From Rutidosis leptorrhynchoides (Eukaryota; Streptophyta; Magnoliopsida; Asterales; Asteraceae): DNA of 64,000 nt. Below are positions 39,876-53,500 of the stretch, one piece after another (position 1 is the stretch's first letter; the number at the start of each line of letters is the position of its first letter). The notes beneath the pieces are model-generated. The model was not told where the DNA came from. It did no database searches and saw only the letters and a list, made by a program, of their open reading frames with translations. The DNA lies in NCBI RefSeq assembly GCF_046630445.1, contig NC_092341.1, positions 33,684,501-33,748,500 on the forward strand. The letters are read 5' to 3'. A program made the translations under genes and the position numbers.

Positions 39876-42800
39876 TTAGTTAGCTGTGGTGTTGAAATTG
39901 TGATTAACTTCATTGTCAACTTCCATTGGACCATGTATGTAATGTTTAACTCTGTGACCATTAACTTTAAATTCAATCCCATTTGAATTTATCAATTCTA
40001 TTGTTCCATACGGGAAAACTCTTTTGACTATGAATGGTCCAGACCATCTTGATTTCAATTTTCCAGGAAATAGCTTAAATCGTGAATTGAAAAGAAGAAC
40101 TCTGTATCCTTCTTTAAATTCTTTTGAACTTCTGATTCTTTTATCATACCATTTCTTCGTTATTTCCTTATAGATTAACAAATTTTAGTATGCCTCATGT
40201 CTTAGTTCTTCTAATTCGTTTAGTTGACTTAACCGTAGACGTCCGGCTTTATGTAAATCAAGATTACATGTCTTCAAAGCCCAAAAAGCTTTGTGCTCAA
40301 TTTGTACTGGAAGGTGACATGCTTTTCCGTAAACGAGTTTAAAAGGTGTGGTTCCAATTGTAGTTTTGTAGGCTATTCTAAAAGCCCAGAGTGCATCCTC
40401 CAATTTCATGGACCATTCCTTCGGATTTGATCCTACGGTTTTCTCTAGAATACGTTTTAATGCTCGGTTGGTATTTTCAACTTGTCCACTTGTTTGTGGA
40501 TGATAAGTGGTTGAGATTTTATGAGTCACTCCATATCTTTTGAGAACTTTCTCAAGTTGATTGTTACAAAAATGAGTACCCCGATCACTTATTAAGGCTT
40601 TCGGTGTTCCAAACCTTGCAAAAAGATGTTTTAAGAAGTTGACTACAACTCGTGCATCGTTAGTTGGGAGAGCTTGTGCTTCCGCCCATTTAGATACATA
40701 ATCAATGTCAACGATAATGTAGAGATTATTATGAGATTTTGGAAATGGACCCATAAAGTCAATACCCCAAACGTCAAATACTTCACATACTTGAATGACA
40801 TTTTGTGGTATTTCATCACGTTGACTTATTTTTCTGGCCCTTTGACAAGCATCGCAGGATTTACAAAGAAGGTGTGCGTCTTTAAAAATTGTAGGCCAAT
40901 AGAATCCAGCATCATAAACTTTTCTTGCTGTAAGTTGAGGCCCATAATGCCCTCCTGTTGGTTCTGTGTGACAATGGTTTAAGATTTGACTAGCTTCATC
41001 CCCGAATACGCATCGGCGTATTATTCCATCGGGACAACTTTTAAATAAATGTGGATCTTCCCAAAAATAGTGTTTTATATCACTAAAGAATTTCTTTCGT
41101 TTTTGGTACGACAACCCTTTTTCAAGGAATCCACATACTAAGTAGTTTGCATAGTCTGCAAACCATGGAATTTCATTATAATTGATTTTCAAAAGATATT
41201 CATCAGGAAAGTTATCTTGTATAGCCGATTCATTTAGAACTTCTAATTCGGGATTTTCAAGACGAGAAAGATGATCAGCGGCGAGATTTTCTGCTCCCTT
41301 TTTATCTCGGATTTCAATATCAAACTCTTGTAATAGTAAGATCTAACGGATTAATCGTGGTTTAGCATCTTGTTTTGAAAATAGGTATCTAAGAGCAGAA
41401 TGGTCAGTATAGACCACCGTTTTAGCTAGAACGAGATATGAACGAAATTTGTCAAAAGCACAGACAATAGCAAGGAGTTCTTTTTCAATAGTTGTGTAAT
41501 ATGTTTGTGCTCCTTGTAACGTCTTACTAGTGTAATAAATAGGTTGAAATCGTTTTTCAATCCTTTGTCCCAAAACGGCTCCCATTGCAAAATCACTTGC
41601 ATCGCACATGAGTTCAAACGGTAGATTCCAATTTGGAGTTATCATGATCGGTGCATTAGTGAGTTTCTCTTTAAGAATATTAAAAGATTTGATGCATTCA
41701 TCTGAAAAGATGAATGGAGCATCCTTTTCTAGGAGTTTATTCATAGGAGTGGCAATTTTAGAAAAATCTTTTATGAAACGTCGGTAAAAACCGGCATGCA
41801 CTAGAAAACTCCTAACTCCTCTAATATTGGTGGGATGTGGAAGTTTAGCAATTACATCTACTTTAGCTCTAACCATGAAATGGCATTTCTCCCAATTAAG
41901 AACTAAATTTGATTGTTCGCATCTAATAAGCATTCGTTCAAGATTAACTAGACATGTTTCAAAAGTATCATCGAAGACTGAAAAGTCATCCATGAAAACT
42001 TCCATGCATTCTTCTATCATGTCATGAAAAATCACCATCATACACCTTTGAAAGGTTGCAAGGGCGTTGCAAAGTCCAAATGGCATGCGTTTGTAAGCAA
42101 AAGTACCATAAGGGCACGTGAACGTGGTTTTCTCTTGGTCCTCGGGTGCTATTGGAATTTGAAAATATCCGAAAAAACCGTCAATAAAACAATAGTAACT
42201 GTTTTCGGCTAATCTTTCCAACATTTGATCAATGAAAGGTAAGGGAAAGTGATCTTTTCTGGTGGCGTCATTTAATTTTCTATAATCAATACAAACACGT
42301 CATCCCGTTACAGTCCTTGTAGGAATAAGCTCATTTTTTTCATTTGTGATGACAGTCATGCCACCCTTCTTAGGTACCCATTGAACTGGGCTTACCCATG
42401 GACAATCAGAAATTGGATAAATTAAACCTGCATCTAGCAGTTTAATAATTTATTTCTTAACAACATCTTGCATATTAGGATTTAGTCTTCGTTGGCGTTG
42501 CACATATGTTTTATGACCTTCTTCCATAAGGATTTTATGTGTACAATACGAAGTACTTATGCCTTTAATGTCACGAATCTTCCATGCAATAGCTTGTTTA
42601 TGAGCTTTTAGCACAGAAATGAGTTGAGATTTTTCATTTTCTGTAAGAGAAGACGATATTATTACAGTTAATTCAGATTCACCATGTTAATAAGCATATT
42701 CCAAATGGTTTGGAAGTGGCTTTAACTCTAATGTCGGTGGTTCTTCTATTGATGATTTGTATCGATATCTGTCTTCTTCTTTTAACATTTAAAGTTCTTC

Positions 42801-45423
42801 TGTTGTTGGTTCATAATCATTAGCTATGAGTGTGGCTAACATTTCAGCTTCATCAATTGGTTTAGTTCCTTTTCCTAAAGAACATTCTCATGTTCCTTGT
42901 AATTCTGGAAATTCTTCTAACAATTCTGCTTGTGAATCTATAGTTTGATTATAATAACATGTATCATCTGCATATTGCGGTTGTTGCATGGCTCTATCAA
43001 CAAAAAAGGTAACACTCTTGTCCTCTATACTTAGGGTCAGTTTTTTACCGAACACATCTATTATTGCTTTAGCTGTGTTTAAGAATGGTCTTCCTAATAT
43101 GAGAGGAACTCGAGAATCTTCTTCCATGTCCAGAATAACAAAATCTACTGGAAATACTGAAGTACCAACTTTAACTAGCATGTTCTCCATTATCCCTCTA
43201 GGATATTTTACTGATCGATCTGCTAGTTGTATGCTTATTCGTGTTGGTTTCAATTCTCCAAGGTCTAGTTTAGCGTATAGTGAATATGACATTAAATTTA
43301 TACTAGCACCTAAGTCTGCCAATGCTTCTATTGAACTAAGACTACCTAGAAAACATGGAATTGTGAAACTTCCTGGATCTGATAATTTTTCTGGTATCTT
43401 ATTCAACAGCACTGCAGAACAATTAGCATTCATTGTAACACCCGAAAGTTCTTCCATTTTCTTTTTATTTGTGATTAGATCTTTCAAGAATTTGGCATAT
43501 CTAGGCATTCCTGAAATCACATCAATGAAAGGAAGATTGAAATTTATTTGTTTAAAGATATCCAAGAATTTGGATTGCTCGGCTTCAAGTCTTTTTTTTT
43601 CTCATTTTACTTGGGCAAGGAAGTGGTGGTTGATATGGTTTAACATAAGGTTTTGCCTTAACTATGTTATCTTCATTAACCTTTTCAACTACCGGTTCTT
43701 TTTCCTTTTCTTGCTCAGATTGTGGTTCTTGTGTAGTAAGAGTAGAATCATCAGAAATTACAGGTATTTCAGGTGGTTTAAGTGAAATACCACTTCTCGT
43801 GGTAATGACTTTAGCTGTTTCATTCCAGGGGTTAGCATTTGTATCGCTAGGTAAACTTCCCGGTTTTCTTTCACCTATCAACCTTGCTAGGTTGCTCACT
43901 TCTTGTTCCAGATTTTATATTGAAGCTTGTTGATTTCTAAATGCTTGAGCATTTTGTTCATTAGTTTGTTTCTGAGATGTGAAAAATTGCGTTTGAAATT
44001 CAACTAGCTTCGACATCATGTCTTCTAAATTTAGCATTTTATCATCGGTTTGTGGTGGTTTATTTTGAAAAATAGGTCTTTGCTGATTGTAAGTATTGTT
44101 GGATACTTGTTGATTTCTAGGACCTTGTTGGTTGTTGTATGGAACATTTCGGTTATAATTCTAATTTTGATTGTAGATTGGTCTTGACGGTTGATAATTA
44201 TTTTGATAATTATTTTCAGACCTTTGGTTCATGTATGAAACATTCTCTCTTTGTTCCATTGTTTGTTCAATACTGAGACAATCTTTTGTCAAATGTGGTC
44301 CTCCACACTGCTCACAACTAATTCATATTGTGTGAATATCTTTCGTCATCTTTTCCATTCGTCTTTCAAAAGCATCTATCTTTGCGGAAATGGAATCAAA
44401 GTCATGGCTAGAATCGGCTCTAGCTGCTTTAGATGATCTAACGATATCTTTTTCTTGGTGCCACTCATGTGAGTGGGAAGCAGTGTTATCAATAATTTTA
44501 TAAGCTTCAGTTGCGGTTTTCTTCATAATGGAACCACCAGCTGCTAGATCGATGTCTTTTCGTGTAGTGATGTCGCATCCTTGGTAGAATATTTGTACTA
44601 TTTGATAAGTGTCTAAATCATGTTGCGGACATCCTCTTAACAACTTTCCAAATCTTGTCCACGCCTCATATAGAGTTTCATTTGGCTTTTGCGTGAACGT
44701 AACTATTTCTCCTTGAAGTCTCACGGCTTTGGATGCCGGAAAGAATTGTTTAAGAAAATTTTTAACTAAAACGTCCCATGTATCAATCGCCCCTTCAGGT
44801 AACGATTCTAACCAATCTTTGGCTTCTCCCTTTAAAGTCCAGGGAAATAACATGAGATATATCTGTTCATCCTCCACTTCTCGGATTTTAAATAGAGTGC
44901 AAATCCTATTAAAGGTTCGAATATGTTCATTTGGATCTTCCTTCAGCGCACCACTAAATTGGCATTGATTAGTTACCATGTGTAGGATTTGTCCTTTTAT
45001 TTCATAATCTGACTCATTAATGTCTGGTTGAGTAATTGCATGACCTTGGCCAGTACGTTTAGCCCTCATTCGGTCTTCCATACTTAGAGGTTCCAGATTT
45101 TTCATGATTGAATTTGTTGAATCTGAATCACTAGAGGATTCTGACTTAATGGTTTCTTCCTCGACAATCTCTGGATGAGTGATTTGTGGTTCAGGAGGAA
45201 TGATTAGTGGTTCAGGATCTCTGAATTGTCCCTGAATATCCTCCGGGTTCTCAATTGTGAGGTCGGGTTCAAAAAATGGATTATCGGAAATTTGAATTGG
45301 AGTACTTGGTCGACTAGATGACGATTCTATGGAAAAATCAACGGCGACAATGTTGGCTAGATGTCTTGATCGAGTTACAGGTAGTGAACGTATAAAAGGT
45401 GGTGAACGTTTTACTCAGTGCAT
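39876..45423 (-). pseudogene. M gag-pol polyprotein
   Basis: This is a single-frame Athila-type polyprotein with gag, CCHC knuckle (CEQCGGPHLTKDC), protease (DLGASINLMS), RT (FMDDFSVF, active site kept), RNase H and integrase. At least eleven in-frame stops are visible, including TGA at codon 3 (45417-45415), at 44323 and 42888, and stops at 41343 and 40185. There is a frameshift in an A run near 43575. About 18 codons are missing in frame from RT near 41866 compared with P. Most stops are C-to-T or G-to-A changes relative to P. It cannot produce enzyme. It is close enough to P for domain-by-domain alignment. Confidence 0.9.
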
Positions 45424-46709
45424 TCACTGAATATCCTATTAGTTATACAGATAAAAATTATATAAGTTATCAAATTAATAGACTTTTCTGATTTTGCCCA
45501 CGTTTCGAATAGCTAATAGATGCAGCAGGTAGTCAGGACCCTTTAAATCGGAAGCCCACAACTCGCCACTAACAAATCCAACTATCACTACGAACTAGAA
45601 AATTTTGGATGTCTATCAATTTAACCGCTTAAAATAATCTTTCGTTGAAATTTAAAGAAGAAATAGAAAATTCTATGTCCTAAAAACTAGAGCGTCGAGA
45701 AATAAGAAAGAAAAAGAGCGCGTCGAAAAACGTCGAAAAATAAAAGGTCGAAAAATAAGTGTCAAAAAATAATAAAATGCAGCGTCGAAACTTAAAAGCC
45801 TAAAAACTAAGAATTAAAAGTTGCGTATAAAGGAATTAAAACTTAAAGGAATTCTATATCCAAAACGGCAATAACTTAAAAAAGCACTAAAATTTTAAAA
45901 CGGCGTCGCAAAATTCTAAAGCACCTAAATCTTAGTCTAAATAAAAAGCACTTAAGGGATTTTACGCCAAAGCCTAAAAATCTAGAAATAAAAATAACTA
46001 CGGCAAAATACTAGTCTTAAAACTAATTACGAACGATAACTATACAATTACGAATAAAAAGATACAAAATATAAAAATAAAACTTAAAGTTATAAAAATA
46101 CAATTTTTATAAAAATATTATTTTTATATTACTTATTTTATAAAAGTATCAATTTTATATTTAATAAAACTAATTAGACTTAATAATACTAATTAAAACT
46201 AAAAATAAAACTAAATTAAAGTAATTAATATTTTAATTAAACCCTAAATGATTTAATTAATAATAATAAAAATTAAATTAAACCCTAAATCGTATTAAAT
46301 GTTGTACCAGGTTTCAGTTGTCAGACATCTCCGCGAGTGCGGATTTCTTCAGCCAAATAACTCCGCGAGTTCGGAGGATCCAGATTCAGATGATGTGCAG
46401 GTTCAAATTACGCAGGTTCAGCAATTTTTTTTTTACTTTTTTACTTTTAATTTTTTTATGTTTTTAGTTTTTATAAAATATAACTTAAATAAAACTTATA
46501 TTTTAACAATTACTTATTAGATTTTTATAATTCTAAAAAAAAAGAAAAAATAAACTTTTTAATTAAAACACCTAAATAAATATATATATATATTTTTTTT
46601 ATGCTTTTACATTTTTGTTTTTAATATTTAAAACTTATATTTTTACAAAAATAGATTAAAACTTAATAAAAATCTTTTTTTTATAGCGTTTCGTTTTGGC
46701 GTTGAATTT
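45424..46709 (-). mobile_element. M leader between PBS and gag, with paired palindromes
   Basis: In minus sense CTCCGAACTCGCGGAG (46376-46361) and TCCGCACTCGCGGA (46343-46330) repeat the palindrome type of M's LTR. Nearer gag (about 45800-45700) a CGTCGAAAAA-like motif recurs about five times, as it does in P. The rest is AT-rich and noncoding. Confidence 0.65.
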
Positions 46710-46727
46710 TCCCCGGCAGTGGCGCCA
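46710..46727 (-). other. Primer-binding site of M (tRNA-Asp type)
   Basis: The minus strand reads TGGCGCCACTGCCGGGGA, nine bases after the 5' LTR end. TGGCGCC...GCCGGGGA is the PBS known for Athila elements. P has the same with one base different. Confidence 0.88.
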
Positions 46728-46735
46728 AAAATACT

Positions 46736-47073
<338 letters not shown>

Positions 47074-47534
47074 GCTAAAAACAAACATATATTTCATAGC
47101 ATTATTCCTCAAGAAAGACAAGCTTTTAGTTGCAATTGTTCTATTTTCAAGTGATATTCGTTTAAATAATAAAAGGTGAAGACAAAAGACAGATTCGACG
47201 AATTGAAGACGCAAACGACCAAAAAGCTCAAAAGTACAAAGTACAATCAAAGTGGTTCAAATTATTGGTGAGAAACGTCTCAAAATTACAAGAGTACAAG
47301 TCACAAAACGCAAAATACAAGATATTAAATTGTACTCAAGGACGTTCGAAAATCCGGAACCGGGACCAAAGTCAACTCTCAACGCTCGACGCAACGGACT
47401 AAAAATTAAAAGTCAACTATGCATATAAATATAATATAATATTTAAATAATTCTTAAAATTATTTATATATTATATATATTTATATAAACCGTCGGCAGA
47501 ATGCAAACAAACTCTTGTGAGCTGGAAAAAGGGA

Positions 47535-47610
47535 CCATGCGATCGCATGGCCTAGAGGCTATAACTCCATGCGATCGCATGGTGAACAGTGACAGGTCAG
47601 GTCCTATAAA
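47535..47610 (+). promoter_or_regulatory. P 5' LTR promoter: two palindromes plus TATA box
   Basis: CCATGCGATCGCATGG is a perfect 16-bp palindrome that occurs twice (47535-47550 and 47567-47582), followed 22 bp later by TATAAA (47605-47610). The layout equals the M LTR and P 3' LTR, but the palindrome sequence is different. Confidence 0.75.
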
Positions 47611-47669
47611 GTTCGCGAGTTTTGGAGGAATTTTTACATATCTTTTCCATCTATCTCTCTATCTCACTC

Positions 47670-47808
<139 letters not shown>

Positions 47809-49205
47809 TTTAATTTTAATTTTAATTTTAATTTTAAATTCTAATAATAAGGGTATGTTAGCGAATGTTGTAAGGGTGTAAGTCGAAATTCTGTCCGTGT
47901 AACGCTACGCTATTTTTAATAATTGTAAGTTATGTTCAACCTTTTTAATTTAATGTCTCGTAGCTAAGTTATTATTATGCTTATTTAAATCTAAGTAATC
48001 ATGATGTTGGGCTAAAATATTAAGACGGGGTAATTGGGCTTTTGTACCATAATTGGGGTTTGGACAAAAGAACGACACTTGTGGAAATTAGACTATGGGC
48101 TATTAATGGGCTTTATATTAACTAAATGATACCTCGTTGATTTAATATATAGACTTATAATTTGACGTATTTATATATAACCACATACACTTGACTGGGT
48201 ACGGTGGGCGGGATATCTATAAATACCAATAATTGTTCATTTTACCGGACACGGAACTGGATTAATAGTTAATAGACTTGTTGAAACAGGGGTGGATTAC
48301 ATTCAAGAGTAATTGGTGTAATTGTTAACAAAGTAGTAAAACCTTGGACTACACGCAGTCGATAACTTGGTGTATTCATTAAACAAAGTATTAAGACCTT
48401 GTTACAATTCGAATCCCCAATTAGTTGGAATATTTGACTTCGGGAATAAGAATAATTTGACGAAGACTCTCGCACTTTATGATTATGACTGATGGACTAT
48501 TATGGACAAATCCGTATGGACATATCGAATAATCCAGGACAAAGGACAATTAACCCATGGTACTAAACTAAAAACAACACGTCGAACATCATGATTACGG
48601 AAGTTTAAATAAGCATAATTTATATATTTCATATTTAATTGCACTTTTAATTATCGCACTTTTATTTACTGTCATTGTATTTAATTGCACTTTTAATTAT
48701 CGTACTTTTTAATTATCGCACTTTTATTTACTGTCATTGTATTTAATTGCACTTTTAATTATCGTACTTTCTAATTATCGCACTTTATTTATTGTCATTT
48801 TATTTATCGCAATTCCATTATCATTATTTACTTTACGCTTTAAATTAAGTTGTATTTATTTTTAATATTTTACATTAGGTTTTAACTGCGACTTAAGTTT
48901 TAAAATCGACAAACCGGTCATTAAACGGTAAAAACCCCCTTTTTATAATAAACTACTTATATATATATTTGTATTTTTTATATAGCGTTAAACTTGGCTA
49001 AGTCTCCCTTTGGAACGAACCGGACTTACTAAAAACTACACTACTGTACGATTAGGTACACTGCCTATAAGTGTTGTAGCAAGGTTTAGGTATATCCACT
49101 CTATAAATAAATAAATAACTTGTGTAAAATTGTATCGTATTTAATAGTTTTTCGTAGTAAAAATATAACTATTTTGTACACCACCTCGCACACATCAAGT
49201 ATTTT

Positions 49206-49223
49206 TGGCGCCGCTGCCGGGGA
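49206..49223 (+). other. Primer-binding site of P (tRNA-Asp type)
   Basis: TGGCGCCGCTGCCGGGGA begins eight bases after the LTR end CATCA. It is the tRNA-Asp-like PBS characteristic of Athila. Confidence 0.9.
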
Positions 49224-50527
49224 AGACATAAACGCCGAAAGCGCAACGCTATATAGAAAAATTTTAGTTTACTTTTGTAAAAATACGCTTTTGTAAAAAT
49301 ACGTTTTAAATATTGAAAATATAAAAATATAAAAAGAAAAGAAAAACAAAAAAATTATACATTTTTAATAGTTTGTTAAATATATATAAAATTATAAAGT
49401 TTTTATTTTTATTTAAAAATTAAGTTTTTATTTAATTTTTACATATATTTTATATATATATTAAAACAGAAAATTAAAACAGAAAAAAAAATAATAATAA
49501 AAGTAATCGGCCCGGTACTGTAGCAGCCCAGGTTCTGGCCCGAATTCGCAGACCATGCGACCGCATGGTATTACAACGGTCAGGCCATGCGATCGCATGA
49601 CCTGATTTGACAAGTCTGAAACCTCAGTTGACCAGTTTAGGGTTTAAATTATTAATAATTATTATTATTAAACCCTAATTAGGGTTATAATTAATAAAAA
49701 TTTGTTTTAGTTTTTGTTTAATTTGTATTTTTAGTTTAATTAGTTTTATAAATATATAAAAGTAATAGTTTTATAAAATAAATAATATAAAAATAATATT
49801 TTTATAAAAATTGTACTTTTTACAACTTTAAGTTTATTTTTATATTTTGTTTATTTTTATTTATTTTAGCGTATTTTTTTTGTATTTTTCGCTCGTATTT
49901 AGTTTTAAGATATAGTTTTTGCCATAGTTATTTTTATTTCTAGATTTTTAGGCTTTGTCGTAAAATTCCTTAAGTACTTTTTCTTTAGACTAAGATTTAG
50001 GTGCTTTAGAATTTTGCGACGCCGTTTTTATATTTTAGTACTTTTTTAAGTTATTGCCGTTTTAGGATATAGAATTTCTTGTAAGCTTTAATATTTTTAG
50101 ACGCAACTTTTAATTCTTAGTTTTTAGTTCATTTTTAAGTTTCGACGCGCTACTTTCTTATTTTTATTTTTCGACGCCTATTATTTTTCGACCTTTTATT
50201 TTTCGACGTTTTTCGACGCGCTCTTTTTCTTTCTTATTTTTCGCCACTCTAGTTTTTAGGACATAGAATGTTCTATTTCTTCTCTAAAATCTCTTAAAAT
50301 TTCAACGAAAAATTATTTTAAGTGGTTAAATTGATAGACATCCAAATTTTCTGCTTCGTAGTAATAGTTGGATTTGTTAGTGGCTGAGTTGTGGGCTTCC
50401 GATTTAAAGGGTCCTGGCTCCCTGCTGCATCTATTGGCTATTCGAAACGTGGGTAAAAGCAGAAAAGTCTATTAATTTGATAACTTAAATAATTTTTATC
50501 TTTTATAACTAATAGGATATTCAGTGA
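49224..50527 (+). mobile_element. P leader between PBS and gag, with paired palindromes
   Basis: CCATGCGACCGCATGG (49553-49568) and CCATGCGATCGCATGA (49585-49600) repeat the palindrome of P's 5' LTR. A TTTTTCGACG-like motif recurs several times at about 50145-50250, as in M. The rest is AT-rich. No ORF was seen before gag. Confidence 0.7.
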
Positions 50528-53500
50528 ATGCACCGAGCAAAACGTTCACCACCTTTTGTATGTTCACCACCTGTAACTCGATCAAGACATCTAGCCAATA
50601 TTGTCGCCGTTGATTTTTCTTTAGAATCGTCATCCAGTCGACCAAGTACTCCAATTCAAATTTCCGATAATCCATTTTTTGAACCCGACCTCACAATTGA
50701 GAATCCGGAGGATATTCAGGGACGATTTATAGATCCTGAACCATTAATCTTTCCTCTGGAACCACCAATCATTCAAACAGAGATTGTCGAGGAACGAACC
50801 GTTAAATCAGAATCCTATAGTGATTCAGATTCAAAAAATTCAATCTTGGAAAATCTGGAACCTCTAAGTATGGAAGACCGAATGCGAGCTAAACGCACTG
50901 ACCAAGGTCACGAAATTACTCAACCAGACATTAATGCGCCAGATTATGAAATCAAAGGACAAATCCTACACATGGTAACTAATCAATGCCAATTTAGTGG
51001 TGCGCCGAAGGAAGATCCAAATGAACATCTTCGAACTTTTAATAGGATCTGTACACTATTTAAAATAAGAGAAGTGGAGGATGAACAGATATATCTCATG
51101 TTATTTCTCTGGACTTTAAAGGGAGAAGCCAAAGATTGGTTGGAATCGTTACCTGAAGGGGCGATTGATACATGGGACGTTTTAGTTGAAAAATTTCTTA
51201 AACAATTCTTTCCGGCATCCAAAGCCGTGAGACTTCAAGGAGAAATTGTTACGTTTACACAGAAGCCAAATGAAACTCTATATGAGGCATGGACCAGATT
51301 TGGAAAGTTATTGAGAGGATGTCCGCAATATGGTTTAGACACCTGTCAAATAGTACAAATATTCTACGAAGGATGCGACATCACTACAAGGAAAGACATA
51401 GACATAGCAGCTGGTGGTTCTATTATAAAGAAAATAGAAACTGACGCTTATAAGATTATTGATAACACTGCTTCCCACTCACATGAGTGGCACCAAGAAA
51501 AAGATATCGTTAGATCATCTAAAGCAGCTAGAGCCGATTCTAGCCATGACTTAGATTCCATTTCTGCAAAGATAGATGCTGTCGAGAGACGAATGGAAAA
51601 GATGACTAAGGATATTCACTCAATACGAATTAGTTGTGAGCAGTGTGGAGGACCACATTTGAAAAAAGATTGTCTCAGTATTGAACTAACAATGGAACAA
51701 AGAGAGAATGTTTCATACATAAACCAAAGGCCTGAAAATAATTATCAACCGCCAAGACCAATTTACAATCAAAACCAGAATTATAACCGAAATGTTCCAT
51801 ACAACAACCAACAAGGTCCTAGTAATCAACAAGTATCCAATAATACTTACAATCAGCAAAGACCTAATTTTCAAAATAAACCACCACAAACCGATGATAA
51901 AAAGCCAAATTTAGAAGACGTGATGACGAAGCTTGTTGAATCTCAAACACAGTTTTTCACATCTCAGAAACAAACCAATGAACAAAATGCTCAAGCATTT
52001 AGAAATCAACAAGCTTCTATTCAAAATCTGGAATAAGAAGTAAGTAACCTAGCAAGGTTAATAGGTGAAAGAAAATCGGGAAGTCTACCTAGTGATACAA
52101 ATGCTAACCCCCGGAATGAAACAGCTAAAGCCATTACCACAAGAAGTGGTATTACACTTAAACCACCTGAAATGCCTGTAATTTCTGATGAAGCTATTCC
52201 TACTCCACAAGAACCACAACCTGAACAAGATAAGGAAAAAGAACCGGTAGTTGAAAAGGTTAATGAAGATAACACAGTTAAGGCAAAACCTTATGTTAAA
52301 CCATACCAACCACCACTTCCTTACCTGAGTAAAATGAGAAAAGAGAGACTTGAAGCCGAGCAATCCAAATTCTTGGATATGTTTAAACAGATAAATGTAA
52401 ATCTTCCTTTCATTGATGTGATTTCAGGAATGCCTAGATATGCTAAATTTCTGAAAGGTCTAATCATTAATAGAAATAAAATGGAAGAACTCTCGGCTGT
52501 TACAATGAATGCTAATTGTTCTGCAGTGCTGTTGAATAAGATACCAGAAAAATTATCTGATCCAGGAAGTTTCACAATTCCATGTTTTTTGGGTAGTCTT
52601 AGTTCAATAGAAGCATTGGCAGACTTAGGTGCTAGTATAAATTTAATGTCATATTCACTATACGCTAAACTAGACCTTGGAGAATTGAAACCAACACGAA
52701 TAAGCATACAACTAGCAGATCGATCAGTAAAATATCCTAGAGGGATAATGGAGAACATGCTAGTTAAAGTTGGTACTTTAGTATTTCCAGTAGATTTTGT
52801 TATTCTGGACATGGAAGAAGATTCTCGAGTTGCTCTCATATTAGGAAGACCATTCTTAAACACGGATAAAGCAATAATAGACGTGTTCGGTAAAAAACTG
52901 ACCCTAAGTATAGAGGACGAGAGTGTTACCTTTTCTGTTGATAGAGCAATGCAACAACCGCAATCTACAGATGATACATGTTATTATATTCAAACTATAG
53001 ATTCACATGCAGAATTATTAGAAGAATTTTAAGAATTACAAGGAACGGGAGAATGTTCTTTGGGAGAAGGAACTGAACCAATTGATGAAACTGAAATGTT
53101 AGCTACACTTATGGCTAATGGATATGAACCGACAACAGAAGAAATTCAAATGCTAAAAGAAGAAGACAGATATCGATACAAATCATCGATAGAAGAACCA
53201 CCGACATTAGAATTAAAGCCACTTCCAAACCATTTGGAATACGCTTATTTACATGGTGAATCTGAATTACTTGTAATAATATCGTCTTCTCTTACTGAAA
53301 ATGAAATATCTCAACTCATTTCTGTGCTAAAAGCTCATAAACCAGCTATTGCATGGAAGATTCATGATATTAAAGGAATAAGTCCTTCGTATTGCACACA
53401 TAAAATCCTTATGGAAGAAGGTCATAAAACGTATGTGCAACGCCAACGAAGACTAAATCCTAATATTCAAGATGTTGTTAAGAAAGAAATTATTAAACTG

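Noticed and set aside
42988..43785. 265-codon plus-strand frame
   Set aside because: Antisense shadow of M gag-pol protease region; the same shadow appears opposite P at 52321-52863.
49660..49690. AAACCCTAA-like telomere repeat in P leader
   Set aside because: Only one or two degenerate units; M has similar AT-rich sequence without an array.
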